A program made the translations under genes and the position numbers. A stretch of 59,452 bases of DNA from Bacillota bacterium. Its GTDB lineage: Bacteria; Bacillota; Clostridia; UBA1381; UMGS1253. The notes under the pieces are model-generated. The model worked only from the letters and a program-made list of their open reading frames with translations. It was not told the DNA's origin and did not search any database. Every line of letters begins with the position of its first letter. The stretch's first letter is position 1. Below are positions 44,495 through 53,397 of this stretch, in pieces. The stretch lies in contig JAKJBW010000011.1 in assembly GCA_022706785.1 (NCBI GenBank), positions 1 through 59,452 of the forward strand, in the 5' to 3' direction.

Positions 44495-45364
44495 ATGGGA
44501 TTGTGGCAGGCAGATGACTGGAAGTCCTATGAACTGATAGACAGTGCGTCCGGTGAAAAGCTGGAAAGGTGGGGTAGCTATATCCTTCGCCGTCCGGACC
44601 CGCAGGCGGTATGGACACAGCAGTGCTCGGAATTGTGGGATCAGGCACACGCCACATATTACCGTTCAAACAGCGGCGGAGGGCATTGGGAATACAATGT
44701 CCGGCTGCCGGAGCGGTGGGCTGTGGATTTTAACGGGCTTACCTTCAATATACGGCCTATGAATTTTAAACACACGGGATTGTTCCCCGAGCAGGCGGTT
44801 AACTGGCTTTGGTTTTCTGAGCTGATACGGTCTGCGAAAAAGCCTGTCAGGGTGCTTAATCTTTTTGCCTATACCGGGGGCGCTACGGTCGCCGCACTGG
44901 CGGCAGGTGCGGAGGTTGTGCATGTGGACGCGGCAAAGGGCATGGTTTCATGGGCAAAGGAAAATGTGCTTTCATCAGGACTTGCCGGCGCGCCTGTCCG
45001 TTATATTGTGGACGACGTCATGAAGTTTGTGGGGCGTGAGCAGAGGCGGGGAAAGTATTACGATGCTGTGATTATGGATCCGCCTTCGTACGGGCGCGGG
45101 CCGTCCGGCGAAGTGTGGAAGGTTGAAAATGAGTTGTATCCGCTGGTTTGCGAATGTGTAAAGCTGCTAACTGACACACCGCTTTTCTTCCTCATAAACT
45201 CTTATACGACAGGGTTTTCACCAAGTGTTTTAAAAAACGTGCTGGCGCTTACAGTGGGCGCAAAGTTTTCCGGCAGCATCACGGCCGATGAAATCGGCCT
45301 GCCAATGACTGCAAAAGGACTTACCCTGCCCTGCGGGATATCGGGGCGCTGGCAGCGGTGTTGA
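44495..45364 (+). CDS. class I SAM-dependent RNA methyltransferase (RlmI-like family)
   Basis: The 289-residue protein has the substrate-side segment NFKHTGLFPEQAVNW, the SAM motif I VLNLFAYTGGATVAALAAGA near residue 126-145, VVHVDAAKGMVSWAKEN and the catalytic motif IMDPPSYGRGPSGE near 209-222. The family methylates cytosine or other bases in 23S rRNA. Start choice is open: ATG 44495 has GGGAG only three bases upstream, and TTG 44501 is an alternative with better spacing. Confidence 0.87.
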   Translation: MGLWQADDWKSYELIDSASGEKLERWGSYILRRPDPQAVWTQQCSELWDQAHATYYRSNSGGGHWEYNVRLPERWAVDFNGLTFNIRPMNFKHTGLFPEQAVNWLWFSELIRSAKKPVRVLNLFAYTGGATVAALAAGAEVVHVDAAKGMVSWAKENVLSSGLAGAPVRYIVDDVMKFVGREQRRGKYYDAVIMDPPSYGRGPSGEVWKVENELYPLVCECVKLLTDTPLFFLINSYTTGFSPSVLKNVLALTVGAKFSGSITADEIGLPMTAKGLTLPCGISGRWQRC

Positions 45365-45385
45365 TTAAAAGGCGGTATTTATCAT

Positions 45386-46219
45386 ATGATTCAGGTTGAA
45401 AATCTAACGTATCGCTACCCAAAGGGCGATGATCACGCACAAACATATGTGCTTGACGGAATTGATATCAAAATTCAGCCCGGTGAGTTTGTAGCCGTTG
45501 TGGGGCATAACGGTTCGGGCAAATCTACGCTTGCCAAGCACTTTAACGGTATTTTGCTTCCGGCGGGCGGCAAGGTGTATATCGATAGCTTAGACACAGC
45601 CGATAGAGCGCTTCTTTTTGAAATCAGAAGACGTGTGGGCATGGTGTTTCAGAATCCGGACAATCAGATCGTGGCTACCATTGTGGAGGAGGACGTGGCG
45701 TTTGCGCCCGAGAACCTGGGCGTGGCGCCCGAAGAGATCCGCCGCCGCGTCGACTGGGCGCTGAAGGCTGTAGGGATGTATGATAAACGCATGCATGCGC
45801 CGCACCTGCTTTCGGGCGGACAAAAGCAGCGTGTGGCTATTGCGGGCGTGCTTGCCATGACGCCTGCGTACATCGTTTTGGATGAGCCCACCGCAATGCT
45901 TGACCCCGTAGGCAGGCGTGAGGTGCTGGATACCGTTTTAAAGCTCAACCGGCAAGAGCACATGACGGTCATACTGATTACGCATTTTATGGAGGAAGCG
46001 GCTTTGGCGGACCGCGTTTTGGTGATGCAAGACGGCAGGATTTGCATGCAGGGCACGCCAAAGGAAGTGTTTGTACAAGCCAGGGCGCTCAAAAGCATGG
46101 GACTTGACGTGCCGCAGACCATTGAGCTTATGTATGCGCTTAAGGCAGCCGGCCTTAACGTCGCGCTTGACACCGTTACGGCAGAGGAATGCGCAGAGGA
46201 GATAATGAAGCTGATATGA
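45386..46219 (+). CDS. ecfA1: energy-coupling factor transporter ATPase EcfA1
   Basis: The 277-residue ATPase has Walker A GHNGSGKSTLAKHFNG near residue 38, Q-loop MVFQNPDNQIVATIVEEDVAF, signature LLSGGQKQRVAIAG and Walker B YIVLDEPTAMLDP. With EcfA2 and EcfT it drives vitamin and cobalt/nickel uptake through interchangeable S-components, none of which is in the window. It overlaps ecfA2 by four bases (ATGA). Confidence 0.95.
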   Translation: MIQVENLTYRYPKGDDHAQTYVLDGIDIKIQPGEFVAVVGHNGSGKSTLAKHFNGILLPAGGKVYIDSLDTADRALLFEIRRRVGMVFQNPDNQIVATIVEEDVAFAPENLGVAPEEIRRRVDWALKAVGMYDKRMHAPHLLSGGQKQRVAIAGVLAMTPAYIVLDEPTAMLDPVGRREVLDTVLKLNRQEHMTVILITHFMEEAALADRVLVMQDGRICMQGTPKEVFVQARALKSMGLDVPQTIELMYALKAAGLNVALDTVTAEECAEEIMKLI

Positions 46220-47070
46220 TAAAAACGCAAGGCTTGTGTCATGTTTATCAGCCCGGTTCACCCTTTGAAAAACATGCCATAGAAGATATCAGCCTGCATA
46301 TTCAGAAGGGCGAATTTGTAGGTATCATCGGGCACACAGGATCGGGCAAGTCCACTTTGATCCAGCATTTTAACGCCCTTGAGATGCCCACATCGGGCAA
46401 GGTATATGTAGACGGGGTGGACACATCGGCGCCAAAGGCTGATTTGCGTCTGATACGCCGCAAGGTGGGACTTGTTTTTCAGTATCCCGAGCATCAGTTT
46501 ATGGAAGAGACCGTAAGGAAGGATATTGCGTTCGGGCCTTCAAACCTCCGCCTTTCACAGCGGGACATTGAAGAATGTGTGCTTGAAGCGGCGGCCATGG
46601 TGGGTCTGCGGCCTGAGCTTTTGGATAAGTCGCCGTTTGATTTGTCGGGCGGTGAAAAAAGAAGGGCCGCCATTGCGGGCGTGCTTGCCATGCGGCCTGG
46701 AGTACTGGTGCTGGATGAGCCTACCGCGGGTCTTGACCCGGCAGGGCGCGACGAGCTTTTAACGCGCATAAAAGAAATGCACGAAAACGGACTCACAGTC
46801 GTTTTGGTATCGCACAGCATGGAGGACATTGCCAAGACGGCCCAGCGTATTATTGTGCTAAATGAGGGCAGGATTGCCATGGACGGCAGCACGGCATATG
46901 TGTTTTCGCATGCGGATGAGCTTGGCGCGATGGGGCTTAGCGTGCCGCAGGTCAGCGTGGTGATGGCGCTTCTTCGCAAACAGGGAGTCAGCATACCTGA
47001 TGCGGTATATACCGTTGATCAGGCAAAACGTGTGATCATCGGGCTGTATAACAAAGCGCATAAGGAATGA
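46216..47070 (+). CDS. ecfA2: energy-coupling factor transporter ATPase EcfA2
   Basis: The 284-residue ATPase has Walker A GHTGSGKSTLIQHFNAL, Q-loop LVFQYPEHQFMEETVRKDIAFGP typical of EcfA2, signature DLSGGEKRRAAIAG and Walker B VLVLDEPTAGLDP. It starts at ATG 46216 with a four-base overlap; the upstream extension to 46189 is out of family. Confidence 0.95.
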   Translation: MIKTQGLCHVYQPGSPFEKHAIEDISLHIQKGEFVGIIGHTGSGKSTLIQHFNALEMPTSGKVYVDGVDTSAPKADLRLIRRKVGLVFQYPEHQFMEETVRKDIAFGPSNLRLSQRDIEECVLEAAAMVGLRPELLDKSPFDLSGGEKRRAAIAGVLAMRPGVLVLDEPTAGLDPAGRDELLTRIKEMHENGLTVVLVSHSMEDIAKTAQRIIVLNEGRIAMDGSTAYVFSHADELGAMGLSVPQVSVVMALLRKQGVSIPDAVYTVDQAKRVIIGLYNKAHKE

Positions 47071-47160
47071 AACTATAAGGATACACTGTTTTGATTTTAC
47101 ATCTGTTTTCCCAATACATTAACGGATTTGCCGCGCCTGCAAATCAGGAGTAGGTTTGAC

Positions 47161-47973
47161 ATGTTAAAAGATATCACGCTGGGGCAGTATTATCCCGGCA
47201 ATTCGCCTGTCCACAGAATGGACCCCAGGCTTAAAATACTGCTGACTGTGCTGTACGCTACGCTTTTGTTCTTTATCAAAGGGTTTTTAGGTTATGGGGT
47301 AGTGTTTATTTTTACAGTAGGCGTAATTGGGCTTGCAGGGATTCCTGTTCCGTATGTGGTCAGAGGACTCAGGCCGTTGTTTTTTGTTATTGTGTTCACG
47401 GCGGCGATCAATATATTTATGACTCCGGGCAGGACCGCTTTTCGCCTGTTCGATACGCCCATAGCGGCCACACATGAAGGCATTTATATGGCGGTTTACA
47501 TGGTGCTGCGGCTTTCGTTTCTGGTTGTGGGGACATCTGTTTTAACGCTCACCTCGTCGCCTGTCGCTCTGACAGACGGTTTGGAAAGGCTGCTTGGCCC
47601 GTTTAAAAAAATAGGCGTGCCCGCGCATGAGATTGCCATGATGATGTCCATTGCCATCAGGTTTATTCCCACGCTGATGGAGGAAACGCAAAAAATCATC
47701 AAGGCGCAGAAAGCAAGGGGCGCGGATTTTGAATCGGGCAATATCTTCAGACGGGCAAAAGCGCTGACGCCTATTTTGGTGCCGCTGTTTATGGGTGCGT
47801 TCAGACGGGCGGACGAGCTTGCGCTTGCGATGGAGTCCCGCTGTTATAACGGCGGTGAAAACCGCACCCGTCTCAAGCAGATGCATATGACGCTTTCGGA
47901 CTGCCTAAGCGCCGCAATTGCGGCTTTGGTTCTGGCGGCGGCGGTTACCGTAGGGTATATGGGTATATTATAA
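47161..47973 (+). CDS. ecfT: energy-coupling factor transporter transmembrane protein EcfT
   Basis: The 270-residue membrane protein has DITLGQYYPGNSPVHRMDPRLKILL at the start. Several helices and the two coupling motifs follow: AQKARGADF near residue 180 (Ala-Arg-Gly) and AMESRCYNG near 224 (Ser-Arg-Cys). It bridges the two ATPases and the S-component. ATG 47161 follows AGGAGTAGG. truA follows after 16 bases, the usual ecfA1-ecfA2-ecfT-truA order. Confidence 0.94.
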   Translation: MLKDITLGQYYPGNSPVHRMDPRLKILLTVLYATLLFFIKGFLGYGVVFIFTVGVIGLAGIPVPYVVRGLRPLFFVIVFTAAINIFMTPGRTAFRLFDTPIAATHEGIYMAVYMVLRLSFLVVGTSVLTLTSSPVALTDGLERLLGPFKKIGVPAHEIAMMMSIAIRFIPTLMEETQKIIKAQKARGADFESGNIFRRAKALTPILVPLFMGAFRRADELALAMESRCYNGGENRTRLKQMHMTLSDCLSAAIAALVLAAAVTVGYMGIL

Positions 47974-47989
47974 ATGATGAGGGCGCAAT

Positions 47990-48724
47990 ATGAAAAATAT
48001 CGTTTTGGAACTGCGGTTTGACGGGACGGCGTATCATGGCTGGCAGCGTCAGGCAAACGCGCTGGCTGTCCAGCAGGTTGCGGAAGAAGCGCTGTATGGT
48101 ATTACAGGGGCAAAAACAACGCTGACAGGCTGCAGCCGCACCGATGCGGGGGTTCATGCCTTGCGCTATGTATGCAATTTCTTTTCGGATACCGCGATTT
48201 CAACCGAGAGACTGCCATTCGCCCTCAATGCCTGCCTGCCGCGTGACATACGCTGCCTGAAGGCCTGGGAAGCGCCCCAGGCGTTTAACGCCAGAAAAAA
48301 CGCTTCGGGAAAGCGCTACAGGTATATCATCGTCAACAGCCGCTTTGAGGATGCGCTTATGCTGAACCGCGCATGGCACTGGCGGCAGCCCTTGAACCTC
48401 GCCGAAATGCAGGCGGCTTGCGGATATTTTGTGGGTGAGCATGATTTTTCCGCTTTTTGCGCAAGCGGCTGCGATGCAGCCGATACGGTGCGCAGGATTT
48501 ATTCCCTGACAGTCAAAAAAAAAGGCGGGCAGATTTTTATCGATGTATTTGGCAATGGTTTTCTGCGCAATATGGTGCGTATCATAGCCGGAACGCTTGT
48601 GTATGTGGGCAGCGGAAAGCTTTCTGCCTGCGATGCAGCGCGTATCATCGCTTCCGGCGACAGGAAAACGGCAGGCATAACGGCGCCGGCGCAGGGGCTT
48701 TATTTGCAGGATATCTATTACTAA
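47990..48724 (+). CDS. truA: tRNA pseudouridine(38-40) synthase
   Basis: The 244-residue enzyme has RFDGTAYHGWQRQ and SRTDAGVHA with catalytic D52. FNARKNASGKRYRYIIVN, FSAFCASG and FGNGFLRNMVRIIAGTLVYVG complete the TruA pattern. It modifies uridines 38-40 of the anticodon arm. It is the last gene of the ecf unit before the DUF5711 gene at 15 bases. Confidence 0.95.
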   Translation: MKNIVLELRFDGTAYHGWQRQANALAVQQVAEEALYGITGAKTTLTGCSRTDAGVHALRYVCNFFSDTAISTERLPFALNACLPRDIRCLKAWEAPQAFNARKNASGKRYRYIIVNSRFEDALMLNRAWHWRQPLNLAEMQAACGYFVGEHDFSAFCASGCDAADTVRRIYSLTVKKKGGQIFIDVFGNGFLRNMVRIIAGTLVYVGSGKLSACDAARIIASGDRKTAGITAPAQGLYLQDIYY

Positions 48725-48739
48725 TGGGGGGACAGCCGC

Positions 48740-49909
48740 ATGAGCAGGCTTGATATCAGGCGCAGAAATGAGCGCAGGCAGACGAAAAAAAACCTGCCTG
48801 AAGTCGGTTTGGTCATATTCCTGATGCTGCTTGCGGCTTTTGTGCTTGCAGTATTTCTGGTGGGTAAAAATTATAATTTTTTAGGCAACACAACAGGCAT
48901 ACACAGCCGTGATGTGATTATGGAGCCGAACGTCGTATGCTCTGTTTCGTATCAGGCTGACCTGACCTACGGCTATATGCCGTACAATGATTCGGTATTG
49001 GTTTACGGCAGCAGCGGGGTTAAGGCCATATCATCAGACGGCGATACCGAGTGGGAAGTCGCTTTGGGCCTCAGCTCGCCGTTTATCTGTGTTGCGGATA
49101 ATTACATCCTTTTGGCCGACAAGGGCGGTAAGCAGGTGTACATATTAAACCGCGATAAGCTGATTCTGGCATCCAAAACACAGTACGCGATTCTGGACGC
49201 TTCCATTACCCCGAACGGCACGTTTGTCACCGTGACCGACGAGCCGTATTATAAAGGTTTGGTTACCGTGAAAAACTTGCACGATGAGGAGGTTTTTGTG
49301 TGGCATTCGGGCAACGGTTACGTTGTTGACGCTGTGCTGTCAGACGACGGGAAAAGGCTTGCTGTTGCGACTATGAATGCGGAAAACAAACTGGAGGCCG
49401 GCGTCCTTTTCTTCAATGTCTCGGAAACGCAGGCCTACCAGACCTATGCCTACGAAAACTGTCTTATCGGCAGTCTGTACAACGACGCTTCACAGTCGGT
49501 CCTGGCTGTGGCGGATGACAGGCTTTTATGCTTTGATGCAAAGGGCGCTCAAAGCTGGCGTTACGATTATGCAGGAAAAAGTATCGAAAAGATAGCGCAC
49601 AGCCGCACAGGCGTGTCGGCTCTGGCTCTCTCCTCGGGCAGTGCTGACAGCGGCGAAATCTGTGTGATTGACAGCAAGGGAAGGCAGGTTGCTTCGGCTA
49701 AGCCGGATGGAAAAATACGCTATCTTACTATGTACGCCGATAAAATTGCCTACAACGACGGCGGCAGTATTGCCGTCGGCGATACCGGCAGCCTGCCGCT
49801 TTATAAGATTAAGCAGAGCAAGGATTTGAGGGATGTCGTTTTGTTTGCCGGCGCCAAATGCGCTTTAGGCGCCGGCAACGTTTCTCTGGACATAATGCGT
49901 ATAAAATAA
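48740..49909 (+). CDS. DUF5711 family membrane-anchored beta-propeller-like protein
   Basis: The 389-residue protein has a basic N-terminus (RRRNERRQTKKN), one membrane helix (about 22-43) and an external part of repeated strands. Propeller-like repeats are visible: GYMPYNDSVLVYGSSGVKA, DNYILLADKGGKQVYILN, DASITPNGTFVTVTDE, DAVLSDDGKRLAVATM and VLAVADDRLLCFDAKGAQSW. This is the DUF5711 family of Clostridia, of unknown function. It is followed by a CvpA-like gene at 17 bases, so the two envelope proteins are cotranscribed. Confidence 0.8.
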   Translation: MSRLDIRRRNERRQTKKNLPEVGLVIFLMLLAAFVLAVFLVGKNYNFLGNTTGIHSRDVIMEPNVVCSVSYQADLTYGYMPYNDSVLVYGSSGVKAISSDGDTEWEVALGLSSPFICVADNYILLADKGGKQVYILNRDKLILASKTQYAILDASITPNGTFVTVTDEPYYKGLVTVKNLHDEEVFVWHSGNGYVVDAVLSDDGKRLAVATMNAENKLEAGVLFFNVSETQAYQTYAYENCLIGSLYNDASQSVLAVADDRLLCFDAKGAQSWRYDYAGKSIEKIAHSRTGVSALALSSGSADSGEICVIDSKGRQVASAKPDGKIRYLTMYADKIAYNDGGSIAVGDTGSLPLYKIKQSKDLRDVVLFAGAKCALGAGNVSLDIMRIK

Positions 49910-49926
49910 CAGGAGGGTAGCATAAC

Positions 49927-50622
49927 ATGCCGTATGTTTTGGATATACTGATAATAATTATTTTGGTATTTTGCATTTGGCGGGGCTTTAAAAAAGGCTT
50001 TATCGCCTCACTGTTTGGTATCCTTACTTTCATCATTGCCGCATCTCTGACCTTTTTGTTTTATGTTCCGTTTTCACACTACATTGCCCAAACGCCTGTT
50101 GGAGACAGTGTGAACGCGGCTGTGAACAGTTCGGTATACCAGAGCGTTTCAAACATGATGACAGAGGGTGCGCAAGGCAGCAGGGCAACAGCCGAACAGA
50201 TTGTGGAAGATATGAAAATACCGGATTTTATACGGGATACCGTATTCCAGGGAAGCGATTTTCTGATGCGCAATGCGCAAAAGACGGCAGCGGAGGCTGT
50301 CAGCGCCTCAATGAGTGATATGATTATAAAGATAGGCGCGGGGCTTTTGCTCTTTATCATTCTGCTTATCGGGCTGTGGATTCTGCGCTTTGCCCTAGAG
50401 ATGATATTCAGGCTTCCTCTGCTGCATGGCATCAATAAAATCACCGGCAGCGCGGCAGGATTTGTAAACGGCATACTGCTTTCTTATCTGGCGCTGACTA
50501 TCGTATCGTTTCTGATGACGCTCACAAGTGCCGCCTGGCTGCTTGAAACGGCGCAGCATTCCTATATTTTCACAAATGTATACAAGGGTGGTTCTATTTT
50601 CACTATGTTCACAAAAAATTAA
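49927..50622 (+). CDS. CvpA family membrane protein
   Basis: The 231-residue protein has the CvpA pattern: ILIIIILVFCIWRGFKKGFIASLFG near residues 5-29, then further membrane helices (about 30-50, 137-160, 178-203), ending in a short soluble tail. CvpA affects colicin V secretion and envelope traits in enterobacteria; its role in Clostridia is unknown. It lies between DUF5711 and rho. A central soluble segment (about 60-130) contains the Met/Ser/Ala-rich periplasmic part. Confidence 0.85.
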   Translation: MPYVLDILIIIILVFCIWRGFKKGFIASLFGILTFIIAASLTFLFYVPFSHYIAQTPVGDSVNAAVNSSVYQSVSNMMTEGAQGSRATAEQIVEDMKIPDFIRDTVFQGSDFLMRNAQKTAAEAVSASMSDMIIKIGAGLLLFIILLIGLWILRFALEMIFRLPLLHGINKITGSAAGFVNGILLSYLALTIVSFLMTLTSAAWLLETAQHSYIFTNVYKGGSIFTMFTKN

Positions 50623-50642
50623 AGGGATAAGTGAGGTGTGAC

Positions 50643-52127
50643 ATGCACGACTATGAGGTATTACAGGCAAAATCTCTCTCAGAGCTTCGCCAGATCGCTA
50701 AGCTGATCGGGCTTCACGGCATTACGGCTATGAGAAAAGCCGAGCTGTTGGAGCACATTGCTTCTGCGGCCGCATCGGATTCCGGGAAGGATACTGCCAA
50801 AGCGGAAATACCCGCCCCAAAAAATCGTGTTGTGCCAAAAAGCTCCACCGCCGGCGACGCTATCAACACCGTTAAAGCGGACTGGGTTGACCCCGGCGCG
50901 CAAGGCCCGGAAGCGCAGAGCGAAAAGGAAAAAGGCCGGCAGCAAGAGGCCGGAAAGGTTATGCAGTCCGAACCGGCCCCGGCGCCGGCGAAGGAACGTC
51001 AGCGTCCTGCCGATGTTGTGGAGGTAAAGGGCTTTTTGGAAGTGCTGCCCGAAGGTTTTGGTTTTATCCGGTTTGACAACTACGAATCCTCGGCAAAGGA
51101 TATCTATGTGTCAAACACGCAAATCAGGCGCTTTAACCTTAAAACCGGCGATGAAATCTTAGGCGATGCCAGAGGCTCGGGCGGGGAGGAGAAATTTGCC
51201 CCTCTGTTGTTTGTGCATAAGGTAAACGGGGATTCCCTGGATATGGCCATTAACCGCAAGCCCTTTGACAGTCTCACACCTATTTATCCTACCAACCGCA
51301 TTCATTTGGAAACATTGCCTAATGCCTATTCCATGCGGCTGATCGACCTGATGGCGCCGCTCGGCAAGGGGCAGAGAGGTCTTATTGTGGCTCCTCCTAA
51401 GGCGGGAAAGACCACGCTTCTTAAAAAGATCGCACAGAGCATCTGTCACAATCATCCCGACATCAAGCTTATCGTACTTCTCATTGACGAGCGCCCTGAG
51501 GAAGTCACCGACATGAAGCGCTCCATAGACGGGGAAGTGATCTACTCCACCTTCGATGAAGCGCCAGACCATCACACCAAAATAGCGGAACTTGTGCTGG
51601 AGCGCGCTGCGCGCCTTGTGGAGCACAAAAAGGACGTTGTGATACTGTTAGACAGCATCACGCGTCTGGCAAGGGCGTATAATCTTGTGATCCCGCCTAC
51701 CGGCCGCACACTTTCCGGAGGTCTTGATCCGGGTGCGCTGCACAAGCCCAAACGCTTCTTCGGCGCCGCCAGAAACATTGAGGAAGGCGGTAGCCTTACC
51801 ATCCTTGCGACCGCGCTGGTTGAAACGGGCAGCCGTATGGATGATATGATTTTTGAAGAATTTAAGGGCACCGGCAATATGGAGGTGCGGCTTGACCGCC
51901 AGCTGCAGGAAAAGAGGGTGTTTCCTGCTATTGATATCAATAAGTCGGGCACAAGGCGTGAAGAGGATTTGCTTTCAGAAAACGAGCTGAATGCGGTTTG
52001 GGCTGTGAGAAAGGCAATGGCCAACCGCAATACCGCCGACGTAACCGAAGAGCTTATTCTCAAGCTGACACGCACCCGTACCAACGCGGAATTTGTGCAA
52101 AATATTTTGGACAGTATGGGCAGATAG
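50643..52127 (+). CDS. rho: transcription termination factor Rho
   Basis: The 494-residue factor has a Rho N-terminal helical domain (LSELRQIAKLIGLHGITAMRKAELLEHI at about 8-37). A long Ala/Pro/Lys/Glu linker (about 45-122) leads to the cold-shock-like RNA-binding domain (GFLEVLPEGFGFIR). The RecA-type ATPase follows, with P-loop APPKAGKTTLLKK near residue 250 and VLLIDERPEEVTDM. ATG 50643 follows GAGGTG; the GTG at 50631 is an alternative. The gene lies 20 bases after the CvpA gene. Confidence 0.95.
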   Translation: MHDYEVLQAKSLSELRQIAKLIGLHGITAMRKAELLEHIASAAASDSGKDTAKAEIPAPKNRVVPKSSTAGDAINTVKADWVDPGAQGPEAQSEKEKGRQQEAGKVMQSEPAPAPAKERQRPADVVEVKGFLEVLPEGFGFIRFDNYESSAKDIYVSNTQIRRFNLKTGDEILGDARGSGGEEKFAPLLFVHKVNGDSLDMAINRKPFDSLTPIYPTNRIHLETLPNAYSMRLIDLMAPLGKGQRGLIVAPPKAGKTTLLKKIAQSICHNHPDIKLIVLLIDERPEEVTDMKRSIDGEVIYSTFDEAPDHHTKIAELVLERAARLVEHKKDVVILLDSITRLARAYNLVIPPTGRTLSGGLDPGALHKPKRFFGAARNIEEGGSLTILATALVETGSRMDDMIFEEFKGTGNMEVRLDRQLQEKRVFPAIDINKSGTRREEDLLSENELNAVWAVRKAMANRNTADVTEELILKLTRTRTNAEFVQNILDSMGR

Positions 52128-52238
52128 CCAAAATTTAAAGAACGGGAACCGGAATAAAACTAAATTCAGCAAGAAAAACTACTATTGTGTGTAAAGCAAA
52201 ATAATCAAAACAAGACCGCAAAGGAAAGAAAAGCGAAA

Positions 52239-53393
52239 ATGAAGGAAATATATCTCGACAACGCTGCAACGACCAAAACCTATGATGAAGTGAATAAAAT
52301 CATGTCAGAAGTGCTGATGTGCGACTATGCGAATCCTTCTTCCCTGCACAGGGGCGGTATAGCCGCCGAAAAGAGGGTTAAAGCCGCTGCGCAAATAATA
52401 GCGGATATTTTAGGCTGCTCACCCGATGAAATTTATTTTACCTCGGGCGGCACAGAATCGGATAACCTTGCTATATTGGGGTTTGCCAAGGCCAATGCTA
52501 AGCGCGGCAAGCATTTGATTACGACAGGGTTTGAGCATCCGGCTGTGGCCGAGCCTATGAAGCAACTGGCGGAAAACGGATTTGAACTGGAACACTTAAG
52601 CGTGGACTTGCAAGGCAGCATAAGTCTTGCTGAATTGGAGGACAAGCTAAGGCCTGACACCATTTTAGTCAGCGTGATGCAGGTCAACAATGAGGTCGGC
52701 AGTATCCAGCCCGTCGACAAAATAAAACAGATACTTAAGAAAAAATCGCCTTGCGCCGTCCTGCACATTGATGCGGTTCAGGCGTTTGGCAAAGCCGAAG
52801 TGCTTCCCGCAAAATGGGGGGCGGATATGGTGAGCCTCAGCTCACATAAGCTGCACGGGCCTAAGGGCGTGGGTGCGCTGTATGTCAAAAAAGGGACCAT
52901 CATTACGCCTATCCTCTATGGAGGCGGGCATCAGCGCGGCTTGCGTGCGGGCACAGAGAACGTGGCAGGGATCGCGGGCTTTGGTGAGGCGGCAAGGCTT
53001 AGTTATAAAGATTTAAAAGAAAACTATCAAAACGCGGCCCGGTTAAAGCAGTGGCTGTGGCGCGAAATTGAGAAAAGCATTCCCGATGTGGTTTTAAACG
53101 GCGGGCCGGACAGCCTGCCATATATACTAAACGTTTCATTTTTAGGCACGCGTTCAGAGATTTTGCTGCACGCTATGGAGAGCAGGGGCGTCTTGCTTTC
53201 ATCAGGCTCGGCCTGCTCTTCGCGAAAGCCTTCGCCCAGCAGGACCCTCACCGCTATGGGCACAACCGCAGGTCAGATCGACAGTGCGATTCGCTTCAGC
53301 ATGTCGCATCAGACAACGCAGGCGGAGCTTGAAATATGCCTGCAGGCGCTTGCCGATGAGGTTGCGTCTATACGCAGATACGTCAGGAGGTAG
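52239..53393 (+). CDS. cysteine desulfurase, NifS-type
   Basis: The 384-residue PLP enzyme has IYLDNAATTKTYDEV at the start, TSGGTESDNLAI, HIDAVQAFGK and SSHKLHGPKGVGALYV with the PLP lysine K204. The active-site loop SSGSACSSRKPSPSRTL has catalytic C326. It passes sulfur from cysteine to a carrier. thiI begins 4 bases after its stop, which points to tRNA 4-thiouridine synthesis (NifZ-ThiI pair) rather than Fe-S assembly. ATG 52239 is fixed by homology; a weaker AAAGGA site lies upstream. Confidence 0.92.
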   Translation: MKEIYLDNAATTKTYDEVNKIMSEVLMCDYANPSSLHRGGIAAEKRVKAAAQIIADILGCSPDEIYFTSGGTESDNLAILGFAKANAKRGKHLITTGFEHPAVAEPMKQLAENGFELEHLSVDLQGSISLAELEDKLRPDTILVSVMQVNNEVGSIQPVDKIKQILKKKSPCAVLHIDAVQAFGKAEVLPAKWGADMVSLSSHKLHGPKGVGALYVKKGTIITPILYGGGHQRGLRAGTENVAGIAGFGEAARLSYKDLKENYQNAARLKQWLWREIEKSIPDVVLNGGPDSLPYILNVSFLGTRSEILLHAMESRGVLLSSGSACSSRKPSPSRTLTAMGTTAGQIDSAIRFSMSHQTTQAELEICLQALADEVASIRRYVRR

Positions 53394-53397
53394 TGTT

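Noticed and set aside
53284..53397. N-terminal extension of ThiI into the cysteine desulfurase gene
   Set aside because: ThiI homology starts at the TTG at 53398, with AGGAGG seven bases upstream; the extension is a shadow of the desulfurase.
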